Shown piece by piece: positions 17,872 to 26,840 of a stretch of 63,193 bases of DNA. Within the stretch, counting starts at the first letter, position 1; every line of letters begins with the position of its first letter. The notes under the pieces are model-generated. The model made no database searches. It was not told the DNA's origin and saw nothing but the letters and a program-made list of their open reading frames with translations. The DNA is from SAR86 cluster bacterium (GTDB lineage: Bacteria; Pseudomonadota; Gammaproteobacteria; Magnimaribacterales; AG-339-G14): positions 1 through 63,193 of the forward strand of contig JAOIHS010000001.1 of the NCBI GenBank assembly GCA_028135785.1. The letters are read 5' to 3'. The position numbers were made by a program, and so were the translations under genes.

Positions 17872-18627
17872 TTATATGCTAAAGCCATTGATTTTATTGG
17901 AAATATGTTTGAAGCCCTTGATGTTTGCTCCCATTAAATCCTCCATTACAGGCGGGGTAATATTTATATTTCCAAGCTCACTCAATACCAAGTGAACATC
18001 ATCATGTCCTTTCATTTGAGTCATTCTTTCAAGCCATCGATTAATATTTGGGAAAGGCTCAAAATTAAAGAGGTTAGTAAATTGACTTTGTAATTGACCT
18101 ACTTCTACATATGCTGCCATGTCTGCAATTGTCGCTTTATCGCCACATATATAATTATTTTTTTTTAGCCATTGATTTTCCAACGCATTCAGACCATTTT
18201 TAAATAATCTTTTAGCCATGTTAATGACGTCGTCTGTTAAGCCAAGATCAGGTCTTGCCATTGGAGCAAAATAAGCCAAAGATGCTTCTTTTATATTTCG
18301 ATGATGATAATGCAGAAAATCATCTATCTTAGCTCTCTCTTCATGTCCTTTTGGATATAAATCTACCCACTCATATTTGTTACAGAGGTAGCACATGATG
18401 GCATGAGATTCGGCTAATAAAAAACCAGTTTGAGGGTCTTCCAGTGCGGGAATTGTTCCATTGGGAAATTTATTTAAATAATCTGGATGACGTGTTCCAT
18501 TTTCGGCTTTTGATCCGGGAACAGTCAACACTAATTCAAAAGGTAATTCCTTATTGAAAAGCACCCATAGCACCGCTCTAACAGCTTGAGACAGCGGAAC
18601 TCCATGAATTTTAATCATATTACTCAC
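17872..18627 (-). CDS. Glutathione S-transferase family protein (theta-like)
   Basis: A 251-residue cytosolic GST. The N-terminal thioredoxin-like domain starts MIKIHGVPLSQAVRAVLW, with the glutathione-binding block GTIPALEDPQTGFLLAESHAI (Pro in cis and the ES motif). The C-terminal helical domain contains the N-capping motif YICGDKATIADM. The catalytic Ser is probably in PLSQAVR, as in theta and related classes. It lies two bases after the yghU stop, so both thiol-transfer proteins are on one message, pointing to a detoxification or thiol-homeostasis role. Confidence 0.87.
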   Translation of the reverse strand: MSNMIKIHGVPLSQAVRAVLWVLFNKELPFELVLTVPGSKAENGTRHPDYLNKFPNGTIPALEDPQTGFLLAESHAIMCYLCNKYEWVDLYPKGHEERAKIDDFLHYHHRNIKEASLAYFAPMARPDLGLTDDVINMAKRLFKNGLNALENQWLKKNNYICGDKATIADMAAYVEVGQLQSQFTNLFNFEPFPNINRWLERMTQMKGHDDVHLVLSELGNINITPPVMEDLMGANIKGFKHISNKINGFSI

Positions 18628-18629
18628 TC

Positions 18630-19472
18630 TTAATCGAGGTCACTTGCATCGTGTCTTTCCACAATAGCATTATCATCTGGCCCGCTAGGCGCTCTATTTA
18701 CTCTTGTCCCTCTTTTGAATGCAGGACGTTTAGCAATATCCTCAGCCCATCGTATGACGTTTTTATAAGATGCGACGTCTAAAAATTTAGCTGCGTTATA
18801 AGCATTTTTTAAAACTAACATCCCGTACCATGAACAAACAGCAATATCAGAGATATTATAATCATCGCCACATAGGTACTGCCTTGAATTTAGATTTTTA
18901 TCCAATACATCTAATTGACGTTTAACTTCCATAGCAAATCGATTAATTGGGTATTCAAATTTCTCGGGGGCATAAGCATAAAAATGACCAAAACCGCCGC
19001 CCAAAAAAGGAGCACTGCCCATTTGCCAAAATAACCATGACATGCACTCAGCTCTTTCTGAGGGCTCGGTAGGTAAAAGCTCTCCAAATTTTTCTGCTAA
19101 ATAAACCATTATTGCACCCGACTCAAAAATTCTAGTTGGAGGATTAGTGCTTACATCGAGAAGAGCAGGTATCTTTGAATTAGGGTTGATTCCAACAAAA
19201 TCACTTCCAAACTGATCTCCTTCTCCTATATTAATTAAAAATGCGTCGTATTCTGCGCCTTCGTGTCCAAGTGCTAATAACTCTTCCAGCAAAATAGTTA
19301 CTTTCATGCCGTTGGGAGTGCCTAATGAGTAAAGCTGTAAAGGATGCTTCCCCCTCGGTAGTTCTTTGTCATGAGTAGCTCCAGCAGTTGGCTTGTTTAT
19401 ATTGGCAAATTTTCCACCATTTTTACTATCCCATTCCCAAACTTCAGGTGGAGTATAAGTATCTTTTGTCAT
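18630..19472 (-). CDS. yghU: Glutathione-dependent disulfide-bond oxidoreductase (YghU)
   Basis: A 280-residue GST-fold nu-class enzyme. It follows E. coli YghU nearly block by block: VWEWDSKNGGKFANINKP, GKHPLQLYSLGTPNGMKVTILLEELL, GDQFGSDFVGINPNSKIPAL, FESGAIMVYLAEKFGELLP, GGGFGHFYAYAPEK and the C-terminal VERHDASD. YghU reduces disulfides using two bound glutathiones and has weak peroxidase activity. It is followed after two bases by a second GST gene. The start at 19472 matches the E. coli N-terminus. Confidence 0.93.
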   Translation of the reverse strand: MTKDTYTPPEVWEWDSKNGGKFANINKPTAGATHDKELPRGKHPLQLYSLGTPNGMKVTILLEELLALGHEGAEYDAFLINIGEGDQFGSDFVGINPNSKIPALLDVSTNPPTRIFESGAIMVYLAEKFGELLPTEPSERAECMSWLFWQMGSAPFLGGGFGHFYAYAPEKFEYPINRFAMEVKRQLDVLDKNLNSRQYLCGDDYNISDIAVCSWYGMLVLKNAYNAAKFLDVASYKNVIRWAEDIAKRPAFKRGTRVNRAPSGPDDNAIVERHDASDLD

Positions 19473-19513
19473 TTTCTGTCCTCGTTAATTTAAATTTATG
19501 GTTAATTGATTAT

Positions 19514-20086
19514 CTAATTCCATTCAATGTGAAACATACTCTCATTTCTGCGAAACATAGGAGGCATGAAAGGACTATTGTATGTTGCTTTAATTGGTGA
19601 ACTTACAATTGAAATATCATCGCTTTCTAAATATTCTTTAAGAGCTCTTGAGTGTTCATTGAAATTTTTGTCGTTAGGTCTACCTGAAAAACTCAATACA
19701 GCATAATGCCCTGCTTTAATTGAAGAAACCTCTATAGAATTATCTGCCGGAAGTGGAAGATTAGATTTATTAAACTTTTTAGGCAGATAGAACTGCATTA
19801 AATAACCCCTTTCACCCTTAACTTGAGTAACGGGAACGGTCATTGAAATTTTTTCTGATGATTTATTCGATCCAGATATATATTTAAAAAGTTTCCTGAA
19901 AGCGCCATTCTGGCTTTCATATTCTGTTTGAACTATCAGTCTTTCCTGGTAATAACGTATTTCATAATTTTCTGATTCGGAAACTATTTTAAATGCAGGT
20001 TCTTCTATTGCCATAAGATTTATATTAAAGGATAGAAATAATCCTAAAAGAAAAATATTTTTAAATTTATACAACACTTCTATCAC
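19514..20086 (-). CDS. SOUL family heme-binding protein, exported
   Basis: A 190-residue SOUL/HBP family protein. It has a signal peptide (FKNIFLLGLFLSFNINLMA), then EPAFKIVSESENYEIRYYQERLIVQTE, the usual opening of the SOUL domain, and KISMTVPVTQVKG, the conserved MT.PV loop. Members bind heme or tetrapyrroles, and in bacteria the role is unclear. It sits about 40 bases upstream of yghU on the same strand. The start at 20086 gives a short charged lead before the hydrophobic core. Confidence 0.87.
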   Translation of the reverse strand: MIEVLYKFKNIFLLGLFLSFNINLMAIEEPAFKIVSESENYEIRYYQERLIVQTEYESQNGAFRKLFKYISGSNKSSEKISMTVPVTQVKGERGYLMQFYLPKKFNKSNLPLPADNSIEVSSIKAGHYAVLSFSGRPNDKNFNEHSRALKEYLESDDISIVSSPIKATYNSPFMPPMFRRNESMFHIEWN

Positions 20087-20179
20087 TTTTTTAATTATAT
20101 TTAATCATGATAGTCTAGATAATTGTAAAACCTTTAAAGTAATTAGGGGATCATAAAACGAAAAAATTAGAGGGGACAA

Positions 20180-21151
20180 ATGATTTCAAAACAGCAAAAA
20201 CCATTAAATTCGGGATTTGGAGCGAAAACAGAACCTAAAGATATTCTCCAGGGAATTGATCTTACTGGAAAAGTTGCCATGGTTACGGGCGGTTATTCAG
20301 GAATAGGTTTAGAAACTACTAAAGCATTAGTTGAAGCAGGAGCAAAGGTCATCATTCCTGCAAGAAGAGTCTCTGTGGCGAAAAAAGAGCTTTCTGGAAT
20401 TATTGAAGATAAAAATATTATTGAAGTTGATTTGGCTGATCCTTTATCAGTTATTAGATTTGTTGATGGTCTTTTAAACTCTGAACTTGCACTAGATATA
20501 CTTATCAATAATGCAGGAATAATGGCTTGTCCTCAGATGCTCACGAAGGAAGGATGGGATCTTCAATTTGCTGTCAATCACATAGGACATTTTATTTTAA
20601 CTAAAAGCCTCATACCTGTTTTGAAAAAAGCTACTGAACCAAGGATAGTTACTCTTTCTTCAACGGGTCACAAACTTTCTGGCATACAATGGGATGATAT
20701 TAATTTTGAGAATTCTTATGATAAGTGGCAAGCCTATGGACAATCAAAAACAGCTGCCAGCTTATTAGCAATTGAAATTAATAGTCGTTATAGAGATCAG
20801 GGAATAAAAGCCTTTTCTGTTCATCCTGGAGGGATATTTACACCTCTTCAAAGGCATTTAGAAAAAGAAGAGATGATAGCTTTGGGCTGGTTAGGTAAAG
20901 ATGGAGAGCCTTCGGAACTTGCAACAGCAAATTTTAAATCAACCAGTCAAGGTGCTGCTACCAGTCTTTGGTGTGCAACAAGTCCTATGCTTAATGAAAT
21001 TAGTGGAGTTTATTGTGAGAACTGTGATGTAGCTCCTAGACAAAGTGATGGTCCAGAGGCTCGATATGTTGGCGTAGCTGATTGGGCGGTTGATACAGAC
21101 GAAGCCGTAAAACTTTGGGAATTAACAGAGCAAATGATTTCTAACTTGTAA
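20180..21151 (+). CDS. Short-chain dehydrogenase/reductase (retinol dehydrogenase-like)
   Basis: A 323-residue classical SDR. The cofactor motif is VTGGYSGIGLETT near residues 34-46, then NNAGIMA, the catalytic Ser in VTLSSTGH and the Tyr-x-x-x-Lys pair in YGQSK. The C-terminal part (CENCDVAPRQSD) resembles the RDH/WW-domain oxidoreductase-like bacterial group. A strong ribosome site GAGGGG precedes the ATG. It is divergent from the SOUL gene and convergent with the DUF3604 gene. The substrate is unknown. Confidence 0.88.
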   Translation: MISKQQKPLNSGFGAKTEPKDILQGIDLTGKVAMVTGGYSGIGLETTKALVEAGAKVIIPARRVSVAKKELSGIIEDKNIIEVDLADPLSVIRFVDGLLNSELALDILINNAGIMACPQMLTKEGWDLQFAVNHIGHFILTKSLIPVLKKATEPRIVTLSSTGHKLSGIQWDDINFENSYDKWQAYGQSKTAASLLAIEINSRYRDQGIKAFSVHPGGIFTPLQRHLEKEEMIALGWLGKDGEPSELATANFKSTSQGAATSLWCATSPMLNEISGVYCENCDVAPRQSDGPEARYVGVADWAVDTDEAVKLWELTEQMISNL

Positions 21152-21165
21152 TAATTTTTTTTAAA

Positions 21166-23142
21166 TTACAGGCTTGAATTTAACCAAATTGGAGATGACC
21201 AAGCTCTCTCTTGAATCGTTGCAGGTATATCAGATCTAGGTTTTTCCCCTACTCTGATTGCATCCCAAGTCGACCATCTACATACAGGGTTTTCAAGAAC
21301 TCTTGAATAGTAAAATGCTTCTTGTTCTTGATTGAATTCGGGATCTTGCCAAAAAGTTTTTATTTCTTTATTTCCATTATTGCTAATTGAGCAATCTTCC
21401 ATATAAACACTTGCTTCGTTATCAGGACATCGATTAGTTTTTGGATCAACACTTAGACCATCTGAACAAGCTACATCGAATACTTTTTCTTTTTGTTCTC
21501 CGCCTTCAAGCCATCCTTTGATAATCTGAACTCTTTGTAGCGGAGCTCCTAAAGAATCAGCAATCGCCCAAACAAGAAATCTAGGATTTTTACTTTCCTC
21601 AATATTTAGCGTGCCTCCCATTGGAGTACCTTTTGAATATAAATCTTTTAAAAGACTAACATCATTCAAATTAGATTTATCTAAATTGTATCCAGCAAAA
21701 AAACGAACTTTAATCCTCGGGCCACTGGTAGCAAAAGTTTCTTTGCGTCGAAAAGCATCGTAAATTGCTTCTCGAGTATTTTCTTCAGCCCAGACACCTG
21801 TTAAACCTGAAGCTGAAAAGCCAATGAGTCTTTTTGCTGGACCGGCTAAATAATTCTTTCCGTCTATTTCAGAAATCAAGTTTGGACGAATTAGCTTAGC
21901 AGTTGTAGCTAGAGCCCAATTAAATGGTATGGAGCCTCTCATATCAGCTCTTCCATCTAAAGTGCCAACTTTAGAAAAGAAAGTTTCTTCATCATATGAT
22001 CCTCCGCCAACATGAGTATCGCTTGCTCCAGCAAGACCAAACTTATAGGGATTTGTTAAGCCTTGTTCAGATAAAGTTAATCCTCTCAAATACGCATTTC
22101 GGACATAACTTCCTTTGGCATATTCAAGAAGTTTTGCTTCATCGTCACCAGGCAATTCAAATGCTGCCCACTCATCATTTTTAGAAAGTAAGGGGTGTGT
22201 TTCTGAAGTTCCTTTAGCCTGAGTTATCTCTACTAGTGGTTCGTTTATAGATCTTTGTTTGGCGTATGCTTCATCTATAGGATCGCCATTATAATATGTC
22301 ATTTCAAAAGCAGCGCCGCCAGATATGTTTGAATTGTGAGGTATTGCTAAACTTTCTACTCCTTCGCCTCTAAGCCCATCCATCCAGCCCCATAAATCCT
22401 CAGGATTCATACTATCGCCCCTAATAAAGAGTCTTTTTGGTAAATTTTTAGTGTCTTTAAAGATCACATTTCGGTGTAAGTAATTATCATATAATTCTTC
22501 TGAAGAGGTATATTCATAAGCAGCAAAAGTAGTAAAAACTCCTGGTGTATAGGCACGATCAGCAGCAGCAATTGTTTCCTGCCAAACAGTTCGGCCAATT
22601 TCATCTAAGAGTTTTTTATCCACCGTTCCGTCTTCAATGTCTTCTGCTAATGCTCGCCCTATTGGCCTGAAGAGATCAGCTCTTTGTAATAACGAAAATA
22701 AACTACCGCTTACATTTTCATTTATATTGTGAAGAGGTTTAAAGACTTCATAGTTTGAAATTTTAGAAGATGTATCTGCTGCTTCCTTTATCACACCAAG
22801 AAAAACTCCATGATCTGTTACTGCATAAAAATCTAAAGGCCGACTGAGTTGAATTTGATATCCAGATGGATGAGGAATAGCCTCACCTTGAGCATACTTA
22901 TAAGCATCATCTGGAGTAGCAGTTGTTCCAAAAGTATATGCATCAAAAGAATTTTCGGTATGAACGTGAAGGTCTCCAAAATATGCATTTTTGTATGGAT
23001 TTGAATCTGGTCTTGCCGTATTTTTTTTACCTAAAGCAAGGATATCTTCTTGAGACAATTTAGAAGAGTGTGTCTGGTAATTGATATCCGAACATGAAAT
23101 TAATAAAGAAATAAATACAAAAATATATACAAAGTTTTTCAT
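21166..23142 (-). CDS. DUF3604 lipoprotein with PHP-like metal site
   Basis: A 658-residue DUF3604 protein. The lipobox is IFVFISLLISC (Cys17), so it should be membrane-anchored. The PHP-like motif FGDLHVHTENSFDAYTFG has Asp57, His59 and His61, followed by DFYAVTDHG, AIPHNSN and GASDTHVGGG, all likely metal ligands. The C-terminus has several Cys. DUF3604 proteins occur next to sulfatases and degradation genes in marine bacteria, and their substrate is not established. The enzyme fold parallels that of the CehA-like protein at 13791. Confidence 0.87.
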   Translation of the reverse strand: MKNFVYIFVFISLLISCSDINYQTHSSKLSQEDILALGKKNTARPDSNPYKNAYFGDLHVHTENSFDAYTFGTTATPDDAYKYAQGEAIPHPSGYQIQLSRPLDFYAVTDHGVFLGVIKEAADTSSKISNYEVFKPLHNINENVSGSLFSLLQRADLFRPIGRALAEDIEDGTVDKKLLDEIGRTVWQETIAAADRAYTPGVFTTFAAYEYTSSEELYDNYLHRNVIFKDTKNLPKRLFIRGDSMNPEDLWGWMDGLRGEGVESLAIPHNSNISGGAAFEMTYYNGDPIDEAYAKQRSINEPLVEITQAKGTSETHPLLSKNDEWAAFELPGDDEAKLLEYAKGSYVRNAYLRGLTLSEQGLTNPYKFGLAGASDTHVGGGSYDEETFFSKVGTLDGRADMRGSIPFNWALATTAKLIRPNLISEIDGKNYLAGPAKRLIGFSASGLTGVWAEENTREAIYDAFRRKETFATSGPRIKVRFFAGYNLDKSNLNDVSLLKDLYSKGTPMGGTLNIEESKNPRFLVWAIADSLGAPLQRVQIIKGWLEGGEQKEKVFDVACSDGLSVDPKTNRCPDNEASVYMEDCSISNNGNKEIKTFWQDPEFNQEQEAFYYSRVLENPVCRWSTWDAIRVGEKPRSDIPATIQERAWSSPIWLNSSL

Positions 23143-23162
23143 AATAAATAATTTTAAAAAAA

Positions 23163-25061
23163 TTAAGCTATCGTTGTCTTAATTTTTTTCTTACTTAAAC
23201 TCCAGTAAATTTTAAAGATTTTTAGAAAAAATAATCTAAAGGTTCTGTCAAAAAGAGAGACTTTTGAAATTTCTGATTTAACTTCAGAAATTTGTTTTCC
23301 TCTAATTAAGTTTCCAGGAAGAATTCCAGTTGCAGTTCCGTTCTCACTGACTATATGACCTCTTTTGATAGTTGCTATATAACCTGTAGCATTTTGAACT
23401 AAACGTTTTCCTCCTAAAGGCAGATCATGAATCATTTTAGGATGACTCACATTTAAATCATCAAAATCGATGATATTAATATCAGCTAACATACCTGGTT
23501 TGATTTCACCGCGATCAAATAAGCCAAAAGTTTCAGCAGTATCTTTTGTTTGTTTTTTAACTAACATCTCAAGAGGAAATTTCTTACCAGCCTCTCGGTC
23601 TCTTGCCCAGTGAGATAAGTTTGTTGTTGGCATACTTGCATCGCAAATTAGACCACAATGTGCTCCTCCATCACTCCCACCTGCAACAGAAGACTTAAGG
23701 CCATATGCTTGTTCGACAAAATTAAGTTTATAATTTTCATACGGAGTAAAGGCTGCATAAATAAGGTTTGTACCATTATTTTTCATCATTTCGTCGTACA
23801 TTACCTCAAGTTCTGAGATCCCCTTTATTAAAGATATTGCTGCAATACTATCTTCTTTCTTAGGTTCATAATTTGGAGGAGTCCCTAAGATAAATTGAGT
23901 TTTATAATTAGCAGTAAGCTTTGTTGGAAGTTGAACATCCTTTGTAATTTCTTCTCTGGTTTTAGTATTACTTTCATCAGCGAGTTTTTTTTCTATCTCT
24001 GACTCAAAATCAGGTTCTTGACTCAATAGCATATTTTTAAAATCAGGATTCTTCATGATTTCAAATTTTTGATCAAGCGGTAAATTTGAAATCTCTTTAT
24101 AAGCAGGATATTGAACGAAAGGATTCAAAGAGCTTTCAAGACCAAACATAAGACCTACATTTCTTCCAGGAAATTGAGGGCGGATATTTTTACCTTTAAG
24201 ATAGTGTTCTTCTGCATATAAAATTGTTTTAGCTGCATCTCCGCTCGTTTGCAAAAAAGTCAAACCGCAGTCACTTTTATCGACATATTCTTTCATCCAA
24301 GACATTTCTATTTCTTCGTCTAACCAGTCTGATGTTATTTCCAAAGTACCTTCGCCAGCCTTATCTATACCAAAAGCCAGAGCTTTCATTTCTTCAGAAC
24401 TAGCTTCAGTTCCTGGAACATATTTTCCATAAATATCTCTATGCAAAATAGTTCTTGAAGTGCTGAAGCCTAAAGCACCTGCATTAATAGCTTCTGTTAC
24501 AAGCTCTGACATTTTATTAATCTCTTTGTCAGAGGCATCAACTTGGTTTTGACATCTTTCGTGACCCATCACATAGCTTCTTAATGGTCCATGACCAATC
24601 ATGAAACCTAAATCCATAACAAATTCTTTCTTATCGATTGCATCTAAAAACTCAGGGAAAGTTTCCCAGTCCCACTCAATGCCTTCATGCAGAGCGGCGC
24701 CCGGAATGTCTTCCACACCTTCCATCAATTGAATTAAAAAATTTTCATCGCCAGGTTTGACTGGTGCAAACCCAACTCCACAATTCCCCATAACGGCAGT
24801 CGTTACTCCATGCCAACTGGACGGTGTTAAGTATGGATCCCAACATACCTGGCCATCGTAATGTGTGTGAATATCGACCCATCCAGGCGTAACTAAATTA
24901 CCTTTGGCATCAATTTCCTTTTTACCTGAATTTGCTACAAACCCTACTAGTGAAATTTTTTCATCATCAATAGCAATGTCGCCAATGAACGGTTTTTTTC
25001 CAGATCCGTCTATAATTTTTCCATTTCTAATTACAAAATCATGCATATTATTATTTCTCAT
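23163..25061 (-). CDS. Amidohydrolase, N-acyl-D-amino-acid deacylase family
   Basis: A 632-residue metal-dependent hydrolase of the urease superfamily. It has the first metal motif VDIHTHYDGQVCWDP (His65, His67), GNCGVGFAPVKPGDEN, a family-specific block, and SDGGAHCGLICD with a late Asp. The C-terminal beta-sandwich has the usual DRGEIKPGMLADINIIDFDDL. It resembles D-aminoacylases and related N-acyl-D-glutamate deacylases, and could help recycle D-amino-acid derivatives. The start may be the first Met or Met6 (MHDFVIRNGKIIDGSG). It is followed downstream by the DUF3604 gene 20 bases later. Confidence 0.86.
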   Translation of the reverse strand: MRNNNMHDFVIRNGKIIDGSGKKPFIGDIAIDDEKISLVGFVANSGKKEIDAKGNLVTPGWVDIHTHYDGQVCWDPYLTPSSWHGVTTAVMGNCGVGFAPVKPGDENFLIQLMEGVEDIPGAALHEGIEWDWETFPEFLDAIDKKEFVMDLGFMIGHGPLRSYVMGHERCQNQVDASDKEINKMSELVTEAINAGALGFSTSRTILHRDIYGKYVPGTEASSEEMKALAFGIDKAGEGTLEITSDWLDEEIEMSWMKEYVDKSDCGLTFLQTSGDAAKTILYAEEHYLKGKNIRPQFPGRNVGLMFGLESSLNPFVQYPAYKEISNLPLDQKFEIMKNPDFKNMLLSQEPDFESEIEKKLADESNTKTREEITKDVQLPTKLTANYKTQFILGTPPNYEPKKEDSIAAISLIKGISELEVMYDEMMKNNGTNLIYAAFTPYENYKLNFVEQAYGLKSSVAGGSDGGAHCGLICDASMPTTNLSHWARDREAGKKFPLEMLVKKQTKDTAETFGLFDRGEIKPGMLADINIIDFDDLNVSHPKMIHDLPLGGKRLVQNATGYIATIKRGHIVSENGTATGILPGNLIRGKQISEVKSEISKVSLFDRTFRLFFLKIFKIYWSLSKKKIKTTIA

Positions 25062-25130
25062 TTGAATATTTTACCAAGAAGCCATGTTGCTTTAAATTAA
25101 AAGCAAAACGTCTTAAAAATAAAAATTTAT

Positions 25131-25988
25131 TCAGGATGCCAAATTAGTAGATTTCCAGAATCTAGGGATAATCCAAGTTACAAAGATAGAGAAAAATATA
25201 CCCAAACTATAACTAAAGAACATTCCTAGAAAGCCTTCCACTTCAATATTTGCTTCAAGTTGAGTAATTAAAATCATACTAACAAACACGGTCAATACGC
25301 TTAATGATGATAAAAGAAATTTTTGTATTTTACCTGAATTTAAATGAATCTCTGAAAACCCAACAAACCAACCCATCATTACTCCTAGAAACCAAATATT
25401 TGGTTCATGACCCTCATGACTTGGATAAGCAATATAAAAAATTAACTGAAAGAGTAATATCAGTAACAACCAAATATGATTGCTTAAAGATTCATACACA
25501 TTATTGATAACTGCAAAATTCCAAATAGCGAGGACTAAAGCTCCAATAATTAAACCCGAAAGAACATCTCCAAAATCATGCACACCCAAATACATTCTGC
25601 TAAATGAAATTAATAGAATTAAGGTTCCTGCGCCTATAGAAATCCATTTATTTTTCAGCTCATAAGCTAGCAATCCCCATAAAGTGACAGCTATTTGTGC
25701 GTGACCGCTTGGCCAACCGTATGAAGTTCCTACTTTTGGATCCAACATTAATTCTATCAATGGTCGTGGATCTTGAAAGAAGTCTTTCAAGAAACTATTC
25801 ATTAATCCAGAAATAAATAACAACATAGCAACTCTTGAAAATCTCGATGGAGACCAGAAAAAATAGCCAAAGGAAATGAATAAAATCAAAAAAGTTGGAT
25901 AACCAAGCAACGAAATATTTTCAAAAAATATTGATAAAATTGGTGTACGAATATTTTCAACCCATGACAAGTCATTCCAAATAGACAT
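25131..25988 (-). CDS. PAP2-family membrane phosphatase
   Basis: A 285-residue integral membrane phosphatase. The three phosphatase motifs are KDFFQDPRPL, WPSGHAQIA and SFSRMYLGVHDFGDVLSG, in order and with their catalytic His residues. Several hydrophobic helices follow. Family members remove phosphate from undecaprenyl pyrophosphate, phosphatidylglycerophosphate or phosphatidic acid. It lies 28 bases downstream of a TrhA-like gene in a run that starts with ugd, hinting at an envelope role. The exact lipid is not known. Confidence 0.85.
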   Translation of the reverse strand: MSIWNDLSWVENIRTPILSIFFENISLLGYPTFLILFISFGYFFWSPSRFSRVAMLLFISGLMNSFLKDFFQDPRPLIELMLDPKVGTSYGWPSGHAQIAVTLWGLLAYELKNKWISIGAGTLILLISFSRMYLGVHDFGDVLSGLIIGALVLAIWNFAVINNVYESLSNHIWLLLILLFQLIFYIAYPSHEGHEPNIWFLGVMMGWFVGFSEIHLNSGKIQKFLLSSLSVLTVFVSMILITQLEANIEVEGFLGMFFSYSLGIFFSIFVTWIIPRFWKSTNLAS

Positions 25989-26016
25989 ATTTTTATCTTC
26001 TCTCCATATTTATTAA

Positions 26017-26652
26017 CTAAAGTAGATTATAAATCACAATAAAATGCAATATTGCAGCCACAATTACCAGCAAGTGGAAAAATTCATGAAAGCCAAAGGT
26101 CTCAGGAGACAGAACCGGTAATTTAAAGCCGTAAGTTATGGCGCCAATGGAGTAAATAGTTCCTCCTGCTCCTATCAATATCAATTTTGTAAAACTCAAT
26201 GATGCAATTAATATTGGTATAAATGGTAGAGCCGCCCACCCAGCAATTAGATAAATGAATGCTCTTAAAAGCCGATGGATATTTGAAAAGAAAATAGACT
26301 GGATAATTCCAATGAGAGCTATGCTCCAGATAATTATTAATAATTTAGTTCCACTTTGTTCTTTTAAGGCTAAGAGACATATAGGAGTAAATGTCCCTGC
26401 AATCATCATAAATATAGCGCTATGATCTAGTTTTCTAAGTATTTTTTTTATCTCTATCGTTGCGTTTAGACGATGATAAAGGGCACTAAATCCAAACATT
26501 GATAACAAGCCAATTGAGTAAGTTAAAACAGCAATCAATTGCGAAGGATTACTAGTTTTAAGAATTAAGATTAAGCATGGAATAATGGAAACAAAAAACA
26601 TGAGTTGATGACTTACGCCGCGAAATCTTGGCTTGACTGTGATTTGATCCAT
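26017..26652 (-). CDS. TrhA/hemolysin III family membrane protein
   Basis: A 211-residue seven-helix membrane protein of the PAQR-related hemolysin III family. It has the family features FSALYHRL, LDHSAIFMMIAGTFTP and the C-terminal FGFHEFFHLLVIVAAILHF. The His, Asp and Ser residues that would bind zinc are in place (ALYHR, DHS, HEFFH). Bacterial members influence membrane energetics or lipid homeostasis. It has the usual length. It is five bases downstream of a short ORF that looks like a truncated sulfatase. Confidence 0.87.
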   Translation of the reverse strand: MDQITVKPRFRGVSHQLMFFVSIIPCLILILKTSNPSQLIAVLTYSIGLLSMFGFSALYHRLNATIEIKKILRKLDHSAIFMMIAGTFTPICLLALKEQSGTKLLIIIWSIALIGIIQSIFFSNIHRLLRAFIYLIAGWAALPFIPILIASLSFTKLILIGAGGTIYSIGAITYGFKLPVLSPETFGFHEFFHLLVIVAAILHFIVIYNLL

Positions 26653-26657
26653 TCGCT

Positions 26658-26840
26658 TTATTTAACTATGAGGTTCTGCGACGCCAAATTCGCCATAAAC
26701 AGAATGATATTTGGCCTTATGTTAGAGGTTGTTTGCTCATCTGATAATGAAGTAGCACTAATAACTGGCGATAGAATAATTTGACATAAAAGAATATTCA
26801 GGAAAGTACGATAGGTAGAATTATTTATATTAATTGTCAT
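26658..26840 (-). pseudogene. Truncated sulfatase-like N-terminus (60 aa)
   Basis: A 60-codon ORF with a signal-peptide-like N-terminus (LNILLCQIILSPVISAT) followed by TTSNIRPNIILFMA. The string RPNIILFMA is the standard first beta-strand of alkaline-phosphatase-fold sulfatases (xPNIxxxMADDLG), but the frame then leaves the pattern and stops 12 codons later. An alternative frame gives EFGVAEPHS and stop, so a deletion junction is likely. The ORF overlaps the end of ugd by 11 bases. It could be expressed as a short exported peptide; I favour a remnant. The start ATG is at 26840. Confidence 0.4.
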
